A DNA stretch of 64,000 nucleotides, taken from NCBI RefSeq assembly GCF_001042675.1, contig NZ_AP012333.1:248001-312000 (forward strand), in the 5' to 3' direction. Numbering within the stretch: position 1 is the first letter of the stretch; every line of letters starts with the position of its first letter. Under the pieces are notes generated by a model that was not told where the DNA came from, searched no databases, and saw only the letters and a list, made by a program, of their open reading frames with translations. Both the position numbers and the translations under genes were made by a program. Source of the stretch: Parascardovia denticolens DSM 10105 = JCM 12538. GTDB lineage: Bacteria; Actinomycetota; Actinomycetes; Actinomycetales; Bifidobacteriaceae. Positions 43,592-51,716 of this stretch are shown here, one piece after another.

Positions 43592-43618
43592 GAGGCCTGC
43601 ATTCCAGGCCTCTTTTTT
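43592..43618 (+). terminator. Terminator after glf
   Basis: Perfect 8-bp stem GAGGCCTG (43592-43599) and CAGGCCTC (43605-43612), followed by six T. Confidence 0.92.
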
Positions 43619-43681
43619 ACTTCTTTATTTCTCATTCCGTGATTGATTTTCTCGTGTTTTGCGCGTTCTGCTTCTTCCGGT

Positions 43682-43755
43682 GTGGACTAAGTCGAAGTTG
43701 AATGAATGACCCCGCCTTTTAAGCCACAAATTTTTCGAACATTGAGTTAGTCCAC
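43682..43755 (-). repeat. 74-bp palindromic element, copy D
   Basis: Opposite orientation to A and C. Ends GTGGACTAAGTCGAAGT and ACATTGAGTTAGTCCAC; core CCCCGCCTTTTAAGCCACAA. Lies downstream of the glf terminator. Confidence 0.85.
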
Positions 43756-43767
43756 AGCAGGAGTCTT

Positions 43768-44205
43768 CTAGGGCTTCGAAGTTTCCTCGAGAACCCAGAG
43801 TATGACCGGATCTGGGCTCTTGGAGACCGTATCAGTCGGATGAAAGATGGAAATTTTAATGGGGAAAAGCGTGTATTTTGGATTAGGGAAGGGGACGAGG
43901 GTGTCCAGCAGTGATTTAGGAGTGGGCCTAGAATAGAATAAATGAAATAGTGTGAAAGGCTTGCTTTTGCTGGCAAGGCAGGCGGTTACGATGGCAGAAA
44001 TCACAATCAGAATGGAGTATACATATATGAAGGCGGCGGTTTTTGTCGACCACGGAAGGATCGACACTGGTGACAACGCCCCCATGCCGCATACAGACAA
44101 TCCGCAGGATATGGCCATCAAAGCAAGCGGTTTGGCTCTGACTTTCACGGTTAGGCCGCCGGCCACAATGCTGTTGGTTTTGATCTCCGCTCCCGTTGTC
44201 GCCAT
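43768..44205 (-). CDS. Small membrane protein, unknown
   Basis: 145 residues. Two hydrophobic segments, ALMAISCGLSVCGMGAL and FIYVYSILIVISAIVTACL, separated by a short loop, then about 60 polar residues. It is divergent from rmlB with 56 bases between. There is no usable ribosome binding site: GGCGGGA touches the ATG. An overlapping plus-strand frame (43952-44257) is less protein-like. Not recognised; it may be real but is low in evidence. Confidence 0.45.
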   Translation of the reverse strand: MATTGAEIKTNSIVAGGLTVKVRAKPLALMAISCGLSVCGMGALSPVSILPWSTKTAAFIYVYSILIVISAIVTACLASKSKPFTLFHLFYSRPTPKSLLDTLVPFPNPKYTLFPIKISIFHPTDTVSKSPDPVILWVLEETSKP

Positions 44206-44261
44206 TCCCGCCTATATGATTGAGGCGAAGACCATGTCTTCGATTTTGAGGAGTTAGATCG

Positions 44262-45467
44262 ATGGCAGGCAGGCAAGGGGATAGTGGGGTCTTCGACTTC
44301 ACGAACCCGGAGGCGCGGCCGCTGCGGGTGCCAGTGTCTCTGCCGGACCTGGAGTCCGACCAGCCCCGTTACCGGAAGATCCTGGTGACCGGGGGAGTGG
44401 GTTTCATCGGTTCGAATTTCGTCCGCTATACGGCAAGGCGTTATCCCCAGGTGAGGATCACGGTTCTGGACGCCCTGACTTACGCCGGGAATCTGGCGAA
44501 TCTGGAAGGGCTTTTGCCTTCTGGTCGGAATGCTTCCGAGCGAGACGGTTGCGCTCAGGACGATTCCGGGCATGATACCTCCGATCAAGATGCTTCCTGC
44601 CTGACCTTCGTCCACGGGGACATCCGCGACCGGGAGCTCTTGGAGAACTTGGTCCCCGGCCATGAGGCCATCGTCCACTTCGCCGCCGAGTCCCATAACG
44701 ACCGGGCCATAGCCGACCCCGAACCTTTCATCTCCACCAACGTGGTCGGCACTTACCGTCTTCTGGAGGCGGCCAGGGTCAACAAGATCCGCTTCCACCA
44801 CATTTCCACGGATGAGGTCTACGGGGACCTGCCTTTGGACTCGCGCGAGAAGTTCTCCGAGGTCAGCCCCTACCGTCCTTCTAGTCCATATTCCGCATCC
44901 AAGGCGGCTTCCGACCAGCTGGTCATGGCCTGGCAGAGGACTTATGGGCTGGAAGCGACCATTTCCAACTGTTCCAATAATTATGGTCCTTACCAGCATG
45001 TGGAAAAATTCATCCCCAGGCAGATCACCAGCATTCTGGAAGGCATCCCTTTGCAGATTTATGGGGATGGCTCGGCCGTCCGCGACTGGATTTCGGTGGA
45101 GGACCAGTGCTCGGCCATCTGGGCCATACTCAACCGGGGCCGAAGTGGCCAGACTTATGTGATTTCCGCGGATGGGGAGCGGTCGAACCTGCGGATCATG
45201 GATATGATCCAAGCTCTGATGGGGGACCATACCCCACGTGTGTCCGTGCCTGACCGTCCGGGGGCCGACCGCCGTTACGCCCTGGATTCGACGAAAATCA
45301 GGACCGAGCTGGGCTGGCGGCCGCGGCACGCCGATTTGGAAGCCGGCTTGAAGACCACCATCGCTTGGTATGAATCCCATCGAAGCTGGTGGAAAGCCCA
45401 GAAGGAAGAGACCGAACGGGCCTACGCGGCCCAGTTTGAAGCCCGCCGGAAGCAGGAGAAACGATGA
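44262..45467 (+). CDS. rmlB: dTDP-glucose 4,6-dehydratase-like protein
   Basis: 401 residues; GAGGAG eight bases before the ATG. Extended SDR with TGGVGFIGSNFVRYTARRYP, LDALTYAGNLANL, HFAAESHNDRAI, STDEVYGDLPLD and the catalytic SPYSASKAASDQ, all RmlB hallmarks. It makes dTDP-4-keto-6-deoxyglucose, the precursor of rhamnose. Oddities: a 38-residue N-terminal extension and a 25-residue Ser/Asp-rich insertion after the second strand. rmlA, rmlC and rmlD are not in the window. The stop overlaps the next start (ATGA). Confidence 0.9.
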   Translation: MAGRQGDSGVFDFTNPEARPLRVPVSLPDLESDQPRYRKILVTGGVGFIGSNFVRYTARRYPQVRITVLDALTYAGNLANLEGLLPSGRNASERDGCAQDDSGHDTSDQDASCLTFVHGDIRDRELLENLVPGHEAIVHFAAESHNDRAIADPEPFISTNVVGTYRLLEAARVNKIRFHHISTDEVYGDLPLDSREKFSEVSPYRPSSPYSASKAASDQLVMAWQRTYGLEATISNCSNNYGPYQHVEKFIPRQITSILEGIPLQIYGDGSAVRDWISVEDQCSAIWAILNRGRSGQTYVISADGERSNLRIMDMIQALMGDHTPRVSVPDRPGADRRYALDSTKIRTELGWRPRHADLEAGLKTTIAWYESHRSWWKAQKEETERAYAAQFEARRKQEKR

Positions 45468-46333
45468 CCGTATCGACAGCCTCAACCGGTTCCGCCCGTG
45501 GCCGGTCCGTCGCGAGGGGAGGCCGCCTCCTGACTCACCTCCTGCTGATAGGGGTTATCATCGCCCTGGTATGGGAGGGAAGCGCTGTCCTGAACCGGAA
45601 CCGCGAAATCCACGCCGCCCAGGAGAACCAGACCAAGCTCTTCCAAGAGTATGACTTCGACCCCGGCTATATCATCTCCGACCGGTCCTTCTTCGACTCC
45701 GACGCCTTGACCAGCTCCCAGATCCAGCGCTTCTTCGATAAGGTCAACAGCGGCTGCTCCGGCGACTTCTGCCTGAAATCCTATAAATTCAAGACCGACA
45801 AGGTGGGCGCCGACGGTCTTTGCAAGGGTTTCTCGGGCGGACAGGATCAGACGGCGGCCGCCATCATCGATGGGTCAGCCCGGTCCTGCGGGATCAGTCA
45901 GAAGGTCCTGCTGGTCATGTTGCAGAAAGAGCAGGGGCTGGTCACGGCCAAGTCGGTCGACCGGACCCAGGTCAATTCGGCCATGGGCCTGTCCTGTCCG
46001 GACAACGGCCCTTGTGACCAGGATTATCTCGGTTTCTTCAAACAGGTCTATGGGGCGGCGAAGAGGTTCAAATACTACCAGGCCCACGCTTCGAGGTACC
46101 CTTACAAACCGGCCTCTTTGGCCGAGGTGCGTTATAATCCGGCCCCGTCCTGCGGGAGCTCCCGGGTTTACATCCGTAATCAGGCGACGGCGCTTTTGTA
46201 TACTTATACCCCTTATCAGCCCAATGAGGCGGCTTTGAAGGCCGGGGATGGGCAGGGGGACTCCTGCTCGACGTATGGGAACCGGAATTTCGCCTTCTAT
46301 TACCGCTACTGGTTTGGCAGCCCCTTCCTGTAG
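45464..46333 (+). CDS. Secreted lysozyme-like cell-wall protein
   Basis: 289 residues. One N-terminal membrane helix (about 22-43) acts as a signal or anchor, followed by YDFDPGYIISDRSFFDSDAL, GISQKVLLVMLQKEQGLVT, a region with paired cysteines (eight in all) and a C-terminal NRNFAFYYRYWFGSP. This domain is common in actinobacterial secreted proteins, sometimes labelled hemagglutinin, and LQKEQGL resembles the catalytic-Glu helix of lysozyme-like muramidases. Peptidoglycan cleavage is inferred. Its start overlaps the rmlB stop by four bases, so the two are translated together. Confidence 0.75.
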   Translation: MTVSTASTGSARGRSVARGGRLLTHLLLIGVIIALVWEGSAVLNRNREIHAAQENQTKLFQEYDFDPGYIISDRSFFDSDALTSSQIQRFFDKVNSGCSGDFCLKSYKFKTDKVGADGLCKGFSGGQDQTAAAIIDGSARSCGISQKVLLVMLQKEQGLVTAKSVDRTQVNSAMGLSCPDNGPCDQDYLGFFKQVYGAAKRFKYYQAHASRYPYKPASLAEVRYNPAPSCGSSRVYIRNQATALLYTYTPYQPNEAALKAGDGQGDSCSTYGNRNFAFYYRYWFGSPFL

Positions 46334-46360
46334 GCCTTGCAGGCCTTCTTCGGATTTCGC

Positions 46361-46400
46361 GGGTTGGCGGGTTGATGGGTTGATGGGTTGATGGGTTGGC
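46361..46400 (+). repeat. Five tandem 8-bp repeats
   Basis: GGGTTGGC, three GGGTTGAT units and GGGTTGGC in direct succession, 28 bases after the lysozyme-like gene and about 170 bases before rpsF. Confidence 0.8.
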
Positions 46401-46569
46401 GAATCGGTTGCGGCCTTCGAGCCCGGTCGAGTTCTGCCGCTATAGTGGGTGAGTCGCCGTGGTGGACTACGCCTTGTCGGATCATCGCATCCGCAGGAGG
46501 CCTCCGGCGCGCGTAAACACATCTTCTGTCGCGGAAAGTCCGTGGCCTATAGTCCGAAGGAGGTGGGTG

Positions 46570-46866
46570 ATGTCTGCGCATAAATACGAACTCATGCTGA
46601 TCGCTGATCCAGAATTGGATGACCGCGCTCTGAAGAAGTTGGTGGATCAGTATCTGGAAACCGTCACCAATGAGAAGGGCACTGTGGACGACATCGATAT
46701 CTGGGGTCGCCGCAAGCTCGCTTATGAGATCGATGGCAAGAACGAAGGCTCCTACGCCGTGGTCAACTACACGGCTGAGCCCGCGACCAGCGACGAGCTG
46801 GACCGTCTGCTGAACCTCAACGAATCCATCATCCGTACGAAGATTCTTCGTAAGGACGTCAAGTAA
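46570..46866 (+). CDS. rpsF: 30S ribosomal protein S6
   Basis: 98 residues, normal length. YELMLIADPELDDRALKKLVD, WGRRKLAYEIDGKNEGSYAVV and the C-terminal ESIIRTKILRKD are typical. GGAGG nine bases before the ATG at 46570 fixes the start; the 37 codons upstream in frame are non-coding. First gene of the rpsF-ssb-rpsR-rplI block. Confidence 0.98.
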   Translation: MSAHKYELMLIADPELDDRALKKLVDQYLETVTNEKGTVDDIDIWGRRKLAYEIDGKNEGSYAVVNYTAEPATSDELDRLLNLNESIIRTKILRKDVK

Positions 46867-46945
46867 ATCTTCCTCATCTTCATTCTTTTCCCGGGACTGC
46901 CGGGAATCAGCCCGTTTCAAAGATCAAGAACAATAGAGGCATAAC

Positions 46946-47572
46946 ATGGCTGGAGAAACACCGATTACCTTGGTTGGCAACCTTACCGCCGACCCAGAGC
47001 TTCGTACCACGGGCAACGGCGTACGCGTGGTGAATTTCACCATCGCTTCCACCCCCCGGACCTATAACCGCAACAGCGGCCAGTGGGAAGACGGGGAAGC
47101 CCTTTTCCTCCGCTGCTCCTGCTGGGATTCCCAGTACAGCACCATGGCCTCGAACATCGCCGAATCCCTGTCGAAAGGGATGCGGGTGATCGCCCAAGGC
47201 AATTTGGTCCAGCGCTCCTACCAGACGCAGAACGGTGAGAACCGTACCGTCTTCGAAGTGCGCGTGAACGAAATCGGTCCGGCTTTGAGCCGTAACACCG
47301 CTTCCGTCCAGCGGAACCCGAGTTCCGGCGGCAACGGTGGTTATTCCGGTGGCAACCGGGGTGGCTATCAAGGTGGGGCTTCCCAGGCCGGCGGCGCTTC
47401 ATCCTCCCGTCAAGGTGGGGCTTCCGTCCCTCGCGGCGGCAATGGCGGTGGCTTCGCCGCTCAAGGGACCGACCCCTGGGCCAATTCCGGCGGATCCTTT
47501 GACTCCGGCGCCGCTTTTGGCGGCAACGGCGATTTCGGTTCCGACGACGAATTCGGCGATCCCGAGTTCTGA
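46946..47572 (+). CDS. ssb: Single-stranded DNA-binding protein
   Basis: 208 residues. OB-fold in the first 115 ([54 protein letters not shown]), then a Gly/Ser/Gln-rich linker and an acidic tip. The tip ends GDPEF, whereas most bacterial SSBs end in a DDxIPF or PPF form. It binds single-stranded DNA and recruits replication and repair proteins through that tip. The ATG at 46946 follows the weak purine motif AGAGG. Confidence 0.96.
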   Translation: MAGETPITLVGNLTADPELRTTGNGVRVVNFTIASTPRTYNRNSGQWEDGEALFLRCSCWDSQYSTMASNIAESLSKGMRVIAQGNLVQRSYQTQNGENRTVFEVRVNEIGPALSRNTASVQRNPSSGGNGGYSGGNRGGYQGGASQAGGASSSRQGGASVPRGGNGGGFAAQGTDPWANSGGSFDSGAAFGGNGDFGSDDEFGDPEF

Positions 47573-47741
47573 TCGGACCGATCAGTCCGGCTGGACCGAT
47601 TGAATAAATCGAATCGATTGAATCGATTGAATTAATCGGGCCAAGCGGAAACGTCGCCATCGGCGAGCTGATCGAAAAAGACAAGAATCAAGATAAGAAT
47701 TCAAGCGAAAATCAGTCTATTTTTTTACAAGGAGTGTGCAT

Positions 47742-48017
47742 ATGTCACGCAAAAGGCCACAGCCTCCAGTAAAGCCTTTTAAGAAGAAGCCGAATCCGTT
47801 GAAGACGGCCAAGGTCACCGAGATCGATTACAAGGACGTGGCTTTGCTGCGCAAGTTCATCTCCGACCGCGGCAAGATCCGTTCCCGCCGCATCACCGGC
47901 GTCTCCGTGCAGGAGCAGCGCAAGATCGCCCGCGCCATCAAGAACGCCCGCGAAATGGCCCTGCTGCCTTACAGCACCACCGGCCGTCCTTCCCGCAACT
48001 CCAAGTCTTCCAAGTAG
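47742..48017 (+). CDS. rpsR: 30S ribosomal protein S18
   Basis: 91 residues from the ATG at 47742 (AAGGAG upstream). [39 protein letters not shown] and the [17 protein letters not shown] helix identify S18. No zinc-binding cysteines are present. Upstream, 47597-47636 is a short run of GAATCGATT-type repeats. Confidence 0.97.
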   Translation: MSRKRPQPPVKPFKKKPNPLKTAKVTEIDYKDVALLRKFISDRGKIRSRRITGVSVQEQRKIARAIKNAREMALLPYSTTGRPSRNSKSSK

Positions 48018-48025
48018 GTGATCGC

Positions 48026-48487
48026 ATGGCTAAGAACGTGAAAGTTATTCTTCGCAAGGAAGTCCGCAACCTCGGCATGCCGGGAGACACCGTGGAAGTG
48101 AAGGCCGGTTACGCTCGCAACTTCCTCATCCCCCAGGGCGAGGCTTTCGCCTGGTCCGAGAAGGCCGGCAAGCAGATCGAGCAGATGCAGCGCGCCCGTC
48201 GCGCCCAGGCTCTGGCCAACCGTGAGGATGCCGTCGCCGCCAAGGCCGCCATCGAAGGCAAGGTCGTTGAGATCTCCGCCAAGGTGTCCGAGTCCGGCAA
48301 GCTCTTCGGTGGCGTCAGCGCCGAGAAGATCGCCCAGGCACTGGCCGCTTCCGTGGTCGAAGCCGGTTCCGTGGAAGCCCGCAGCATCACTGTGGAGAAC
48401 ATCAAGACCACAGGCGAATATCCCGTTACCGTGAAGCTGCATCCGGAGATTTCCGCCAACTTCACCGTCAAGGTGGTCGCCGAGTAG
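48026..48487 (+). CDS. rplI: 50S ribosomal protein L9
   Basis: 153 residues. [36 protein letters not shown] and the C-terminal domain [19 protein letters not shown] are diagnostic. Eight bases after rpsR; AGGTGA upstream. Last gene of the block. Confidence 0.97.
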   Translation: MAKNVKVILRKEVRNLGMPGDTVEVKAGYARNFLIPQGEAFAWSEKAGKQIEQMQRARRAQALANREDAVAAKAAIEGKVVEISAKVSESGKLFGGVSAEKIAQALAASVVEAGSVEARSITVENIKTTGEYPVTVKLHPEISANFTVKVVAE

Positions 48488-48494
48488 TCCGGGT

Positions 48495-48575
48495 CGTCTC
48501 CCGGGGAAGGGAACTGGGCTCTTAAGGTTTCTTAAGGTTTAAGTTCCCAAGTCCCTATGTTCCCCGGAAGAGACG
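48495..48575 (+). other. Long imperfect hairpin after rplI
   Basis: CGTCTCCCGGGGAA (48495-48508) pairs with TTCCCCGG-AA-GAGACG (48560-48575). Inside, GGGAACT (48509-48515) pairs with AGTTCCC (48542-48548). The loop has CTTAAGG twice. No T-run follows directly; it may protect the message or act with the next terminator. Confidence 0.6.
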
Positions 48576-48628
48576 GGTTCGGCTTCATCGCCATCCGGTA
48601 TCAATCACCGTTGCTTAAGCAGGGTCGG

Positions 48629-48658
48629 GGCCTGAGGCTCCGGCTCTTTTCTTTTTCA
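48629..48658 (+). terminator. Terminator of the rpsF-rplI block
   Basis: GGGGCC (48629-48634) and GGCTCC (48638-48643) with a 3-base loop and one G-U pair, followed by GGCTCTTTTCTTTTT. Confidence 0.55.
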
Positions 48659-48751
48659 TTTCCCTCTCCGGATTTTCCCTTTCATTTCCCTTTCTTTCCC
48701 CCTCTTTTCCCTTGATTTTCCGCCGTCTTTCAGGCCCTTCTAGGGTCCCCA

Positions 48752-48760
48752 TGCTTAAAT
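48752..48760 (+). promoter_or_regulatory. Extended -10 box of gtrA (leaderless start)
   Basis: TGC then TTAAAT (48755-48760), seven bases (GGGGCTT) before the ATG at 48768. No ribosome binding site. Confidence 0.4.
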
Positions 48761-48767
48761 GGGGCTT

Positions 48768-49511
48768 ATGAAAAGACTGATCGAGCAAATAATCAAATTC
48801 GGGATTGTAGGCGTCATCGCCTTCCTCATCGATTTCGGCCTCTTGAACCTTCTGGTTCATTTCGGCATGAACGCGGTGGTGGCCGGAACCATTTCCTTCA
48901 CCATCTCCCTGATTTTCAATTATCTGGCCTCCATGCGGTACGTCTTCGTCCATCGGCCTGATATGGCCCAGTGGATGGAGATCCTGATTTTCGTGGTCTC
49001 GTCGGTCATCGGTCTGGGAATCAATGACTGGATCATCTGGATCGGGACCGGGCGTATGCTCCCGGCCGGCACCCAGACCAGCGACCCGACCAAATACCAA
49101 ATTTATACCATTGGGTCCAAGCTGGTGGCCACCGTCGTGGTCATGGTCTGGAACTTCCTCATCAGGAAATGGCTTTTGGACGCCCCCAAGCCGGGCACGC
49201 CCATCAAGGAGAATTCGGTGGCCCACAAGATAGGGATCTGGTCTTTGAACCATGGGCCGCAATCATCGGTCGACAGGCGGGCCGCGGCCCCGGAAGCCCC
49301 GGCCAATCAAGCCGATGGACAAGCGTCAGGACAAATGTCCGGGCAGGCTGCCGGCGAAGTTGTCAACGAAACTATCGGCGAAACCGCCGGCGAAGTTGTC
49401 GGCAAGACTGCCGGCGAAGTTGTCGATCACGAAGAAGGAAAGCGGCCGGAAGGGCCCGCGGCCCAGCCCCAGAGCGAAGCCCCTCGTGCCGAACAGGTCC
49501 AGGCTGTATAA
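48768..49511 (+). CDS. GtrA-family membrane protein with repetitive tail
   Basis: 247 residues. Four membrane helices in the first 140: IIKFGIVGVIAFLIDFGLLN, FTISLIFNYLASMRYVF and others, the GtrA pattern. Family members help move lipid-linked sugars across the membrane for polysaccharide modification. The 90-residue C-terminal tail is low complexity and has the segment AGEVV three times (GCCGGCGAAGTTGTC repeated in the DNA). Start at 48768 by the -10 box; an in-frame ATG at 48759 lies within that box. Confidence 0.87.
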   Translation: MKRLIEQIIKFGIVGVIAFLIDFGLLNLLVHFGMNAVVAGTISFTISLIFNYLASMRYVFVHRPDMAQWMEILIFVVSSVIGLGINDWIIWIGTGRMLPAGTQTSDPTKYQIYTIGSKLVATVVVMVWNFLIRKWLLDAPKPGTPIKENSVAHKIGIWSLNHGPQSSVDRRAAAPEAPANQADGQASGQMSGQAAGEVVNETIGETAGEVVGKTAGEVVDHEEGKRPEGPAAQPQSEAPRAEQVQAV

Positions 49512-49563
49512 TGAAATGCTAGTCATGGACCAGCGTGATTCAAGGAAATAAAGGAGTTTCGCC

Positions 49564-49911
49564 ATGCCAGTCATCCATACCCATGTGAGCGTCACCACCA
49601 GCCAAGAGCAGCGTCAGGCCTTGAAAGAGGCTTACGGGAAAGCCATCTCCATCCTGCCTGGGAAGTCGGAATCTTGGCTCATGTGCCCCTTCGAGGACTC
49701 CATGCCCATCTATTTCGCCGGAAGCGACCAGGAGCCCGCCGCGTATGTGGAAGTGAACGTCTTTGGTTCTTCCGTGGACAGCGAGCGGTGGGAGAAGTTG
49801 GGACAGGCCATCCAGACGGCCATCCACGAGGTCTTGGGGATTTCCGAGGACCGCATGTACGTCCGATTCACGGCGACCCCTGACTGGGGCTGGAACGGCG
49901 GGAATTTCTAA
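49564..49911 (+). CDS. MIF-like tautomerase
   Basis: 115 residues, the usual length. Starts MPVIHTHVSV with the catalytic Pro exposed after Met removal, has SWLMCPFEDSMPIYFAG and ends WGWNGGNF, matching the macrophage migration inhibitory factor family (phenylpyruvate/dopachrome tautomerase fold). AAAGGAG precedes the ATG. The in vivo substrate in bacteria is not known. One base separates its stop from the next start. Confidence 0.87.
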   Translation: MPVIHTHVSVTTSQEQRQALKEAYGKAISILPGKSESWLMCPFEDSMPIYFAGSDQEPAAYVEVNVFGSSVDSERWEKLGQAIQTAIHEVLGISEDRMYVRFTATPDWGWNGGNF

Positions 49912-49912
49912 G

Positions 49913-50566
49913 ATGGCCTATACCACCGTTCACATGGTCCGCCATGGTCAGGTGGACAACCCTCAGCACCTGCTTTACGAGCGTCTGCCCGGCTTCCACC
50001 TATCCGCCAAAGGCCGGAGAATGGCCCGGGCGACCGCCGATTACATGGCTTCCCAGCCGGATATGGCCTCAGCGGTGGCCATCTTCAGCTCCCCCTTGGA
50101 AAGGACCAGGGAGACGGCCCAGCCGATTCTGGAAGCCATCAACCACAGTCGGGACGAGGGGGATAAGTTGGTCTTGCAGACCGATCGCCGCATCATCGAG
50201 GCCGGGAACAACTTCCGCGGGACCCGCATCGGCCATGGGGACGGAGCCTTGTGGCGCAGGGGGAACTGGCGGCTGGTCCTCAATTTGTGGAAACCCAGTT
50301 GGGGGGAAAGCTACCGGTCCATCGCCCGGCGGGTCGGCCAGTTCGTGTACGAGAAGGTGGACCAGTACCCGGGGCAGAACCTGATCGTGGTCTCGCATGA
50401 GTCTCCGATTTGGAGCTTCCGTCACCTATTGGAGACCGGCCACGCCGAGCATAACATGCTCCTGCGCCATACCGATTTGGCTTCGGTCACCTCTTTCACT
50501 TTCGAGACGGGAAGCCATGAGCTGGTCAACATCAGTTACGCCAGCCCGGCCGCTCAGGCGGATTAG
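49913..50566 (+). CDS. Histidine phosphatase family protein
   Basis: 217 residues. VHMVRHGQVDNP with the catalytic His in RHG, LSAKGRRMARATADYM, FSSPLERTRETAQPI and VVSHESPIW are the four motifs of the phosphoglycerate mutase-like phosphatase branch. The substrate is unknown. The ATG is one base after the stop of the tautomerase gene, so the pair is an operon. Confidence 0.93.
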   Translation: MAYTTVHMVRHGQVDNPQHLLYERLPGFHLSAKGRRMARATADYMASQPDMASAVAIFSSPLERTRETAQPILEAINHSRDEGDKLVLQTDRRIIEAGNNFRGTRIGHGDGALWRRGNWRLVLNLWKPSWGESYRSIARRVGQFVYEKVDQYPGQNLIVVSHESPIWSFRHLLETGHAEHNMLLRHTDLASVTSFTFETGSHELVNISYASPAAQAD

Positions 50567-50670
50567 GGTCGGTTGTCCGGAAGGTCGCTCAGACGGAGCG
50601 AGCCTAGGTGCCGGAGAGGCGGAAGGCGCCGAAGGAACGGAAGGCGCTGATTGATTTGGAAGGGAAACGG

Positions 50671-51639
50671 ATGATGAACGTATTATCAGGATTCGGAGAA
50701 AACGATATCGCCGCTTTGACGGACGAAGAGCGTGACCAATTGCTGGAGGCCTTGGTTGCGGACAAAGACCTCGTGGCCGCGGCTCAGATGGGGGAGGCCT
50801 TGGTCTCCTTGTGGCCTTTGAAGGATGGTTTGCAGCTCGACAACGACGTCAAGTACAACGAGAACCTGCGGGTGCGGCAGACGAGGGAGTTCGCCCAGGT
50901 CCTGATCCGCGCTTTCGACGTGACCCTGCCGGACGCCGAATACGTCTACGAAGGGGCTGAAGACATTCCGGGCCGGCCTCAGGAAGTGGTGGACGCTTTG
51001 ATTTTGGCGAACGACGTGATTGATGACGTGGCTGACTTCAGTCAGGGATGCGACCCGGCCGTCTTCCATCAGGTGATCGAGCGCATGGGCTCTTCCTTGG
51101 ATGATTCGAACAAGGAGGCCCTGGACCAGGTGATTTCCGACTGCGATCAGCTGATGAAGGACAAGGCGGGCCAGGCCGGGGGCTCTCCGGCCGGCGGTTC
51201 TCAAACCGGCGACGGGCAGACGGATCGGCCAGCGGAGTCCTCCCCGGATCCGGTCGCCTTGATGGCGGCGAAATTCGCGGTCTCCCTTTACTCCTACACC
51301 CGCGTCCGCCAGTGCGTGGCGGCTTTCACCGCGGACAACATCGCCCGCCTGGTGGCGGTCCTCTTCCTCAACGAGTTCCATGAGCGCTGGTCTTTGCCCC
51401 GCCTCTTCGTCAAACATGAGAATCTGATGATCCCCTTCATGCACTCCGCCGAATCGTGGTCCGCCTTGTCCCAAGCGGCCGCCGTTGAATGGGACCGGCA
51501 TAGGACGGATGTCCTGTGGGACCCGGCCGAGGCGAAGCGCTTGGCCAAGGAGGAGGATGAGGCCAAGAGCAAGGCTGCTCTGGCCAAGAAGTTCGAGCAT
51601 GTGAAAGACGATCCGACCAAGCCTCCGGTCGAGCTTTAA
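50671..51639 (+). CDS. Hypothetical acidic cytoplasmic protein
   Basis: 322 residues from ATGATG at 50671, with GGAAGGGA upstream. Mostly helical, rich in Asp and Glu, with no membrane segment or signal. A Gly/Ser/Gln-rich linker (about 170-195) divides it. I do not recognise it. It follows the phosphatase gene by 104 bases on the same strand and may be co-transcribed. Confidence 0.75.
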   Translation: MMNVLSGFGENDIAALTDEERDQLLEALVADKDLVAAAQMGEALVSLWPLKDGLQLDNDVKYNENLRVRQTREFAQVLIRAFDVTLPDAEYVYEGAEDIPGRPQEVVDALILANDVIDDVADFSQGCDPAVFHQVIERMGSSLDDSNKEALDQVISDCDQLMKDKAGQAGGSPAGGSQTGDGQTDRPAESSPDPVALMAAKFAVSLYSYTRVRQCVAAFTADNIARLVAVLFLNEFHERWSLPRLFVKHENLMIPFMHSAESWSALSQAAAVEWDRHRTDVLWDPAEAKRLAKEEDEAKSKAALAKKFEHVKDDPTKPPVEL

Positions 51640-51716
51640 GAGCCAGCCAGCGGCGGAATTTGAGGGGAGCGGGATTTCAAAGTGGGATTCCGGGGGCTTC
51701 ATCCTAGGGGCGGAAT

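Noticed and set aside
19794-43755. The 74-bp elements as Rho-independent terminators
   Set aside because: No T-run follows either arm, the 40-base core is too long for a terminator loop, and rho, valS and glf already have separate good terminators.
19794-43755. The 74-bp elements as integron attC sites
   Set aside because: Lengths and palindromy are suggestive, but the RYYYAAC and GTTRRRY boxes do not fit, and no integrase or cassette array is present.
43952-44257. 101-codon plus-strand frame upstream of rmlB
   Set aside because: Overlaps the more membrane-protein-like minus-strand frame, has no ribosome binding site at its start and runs into the rmlB ribosome binding site.
46361-46400. 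8-bp repeats as a CRISPR array
   Set aside because: Units are too short, have no spacers, and no cas genes are present.
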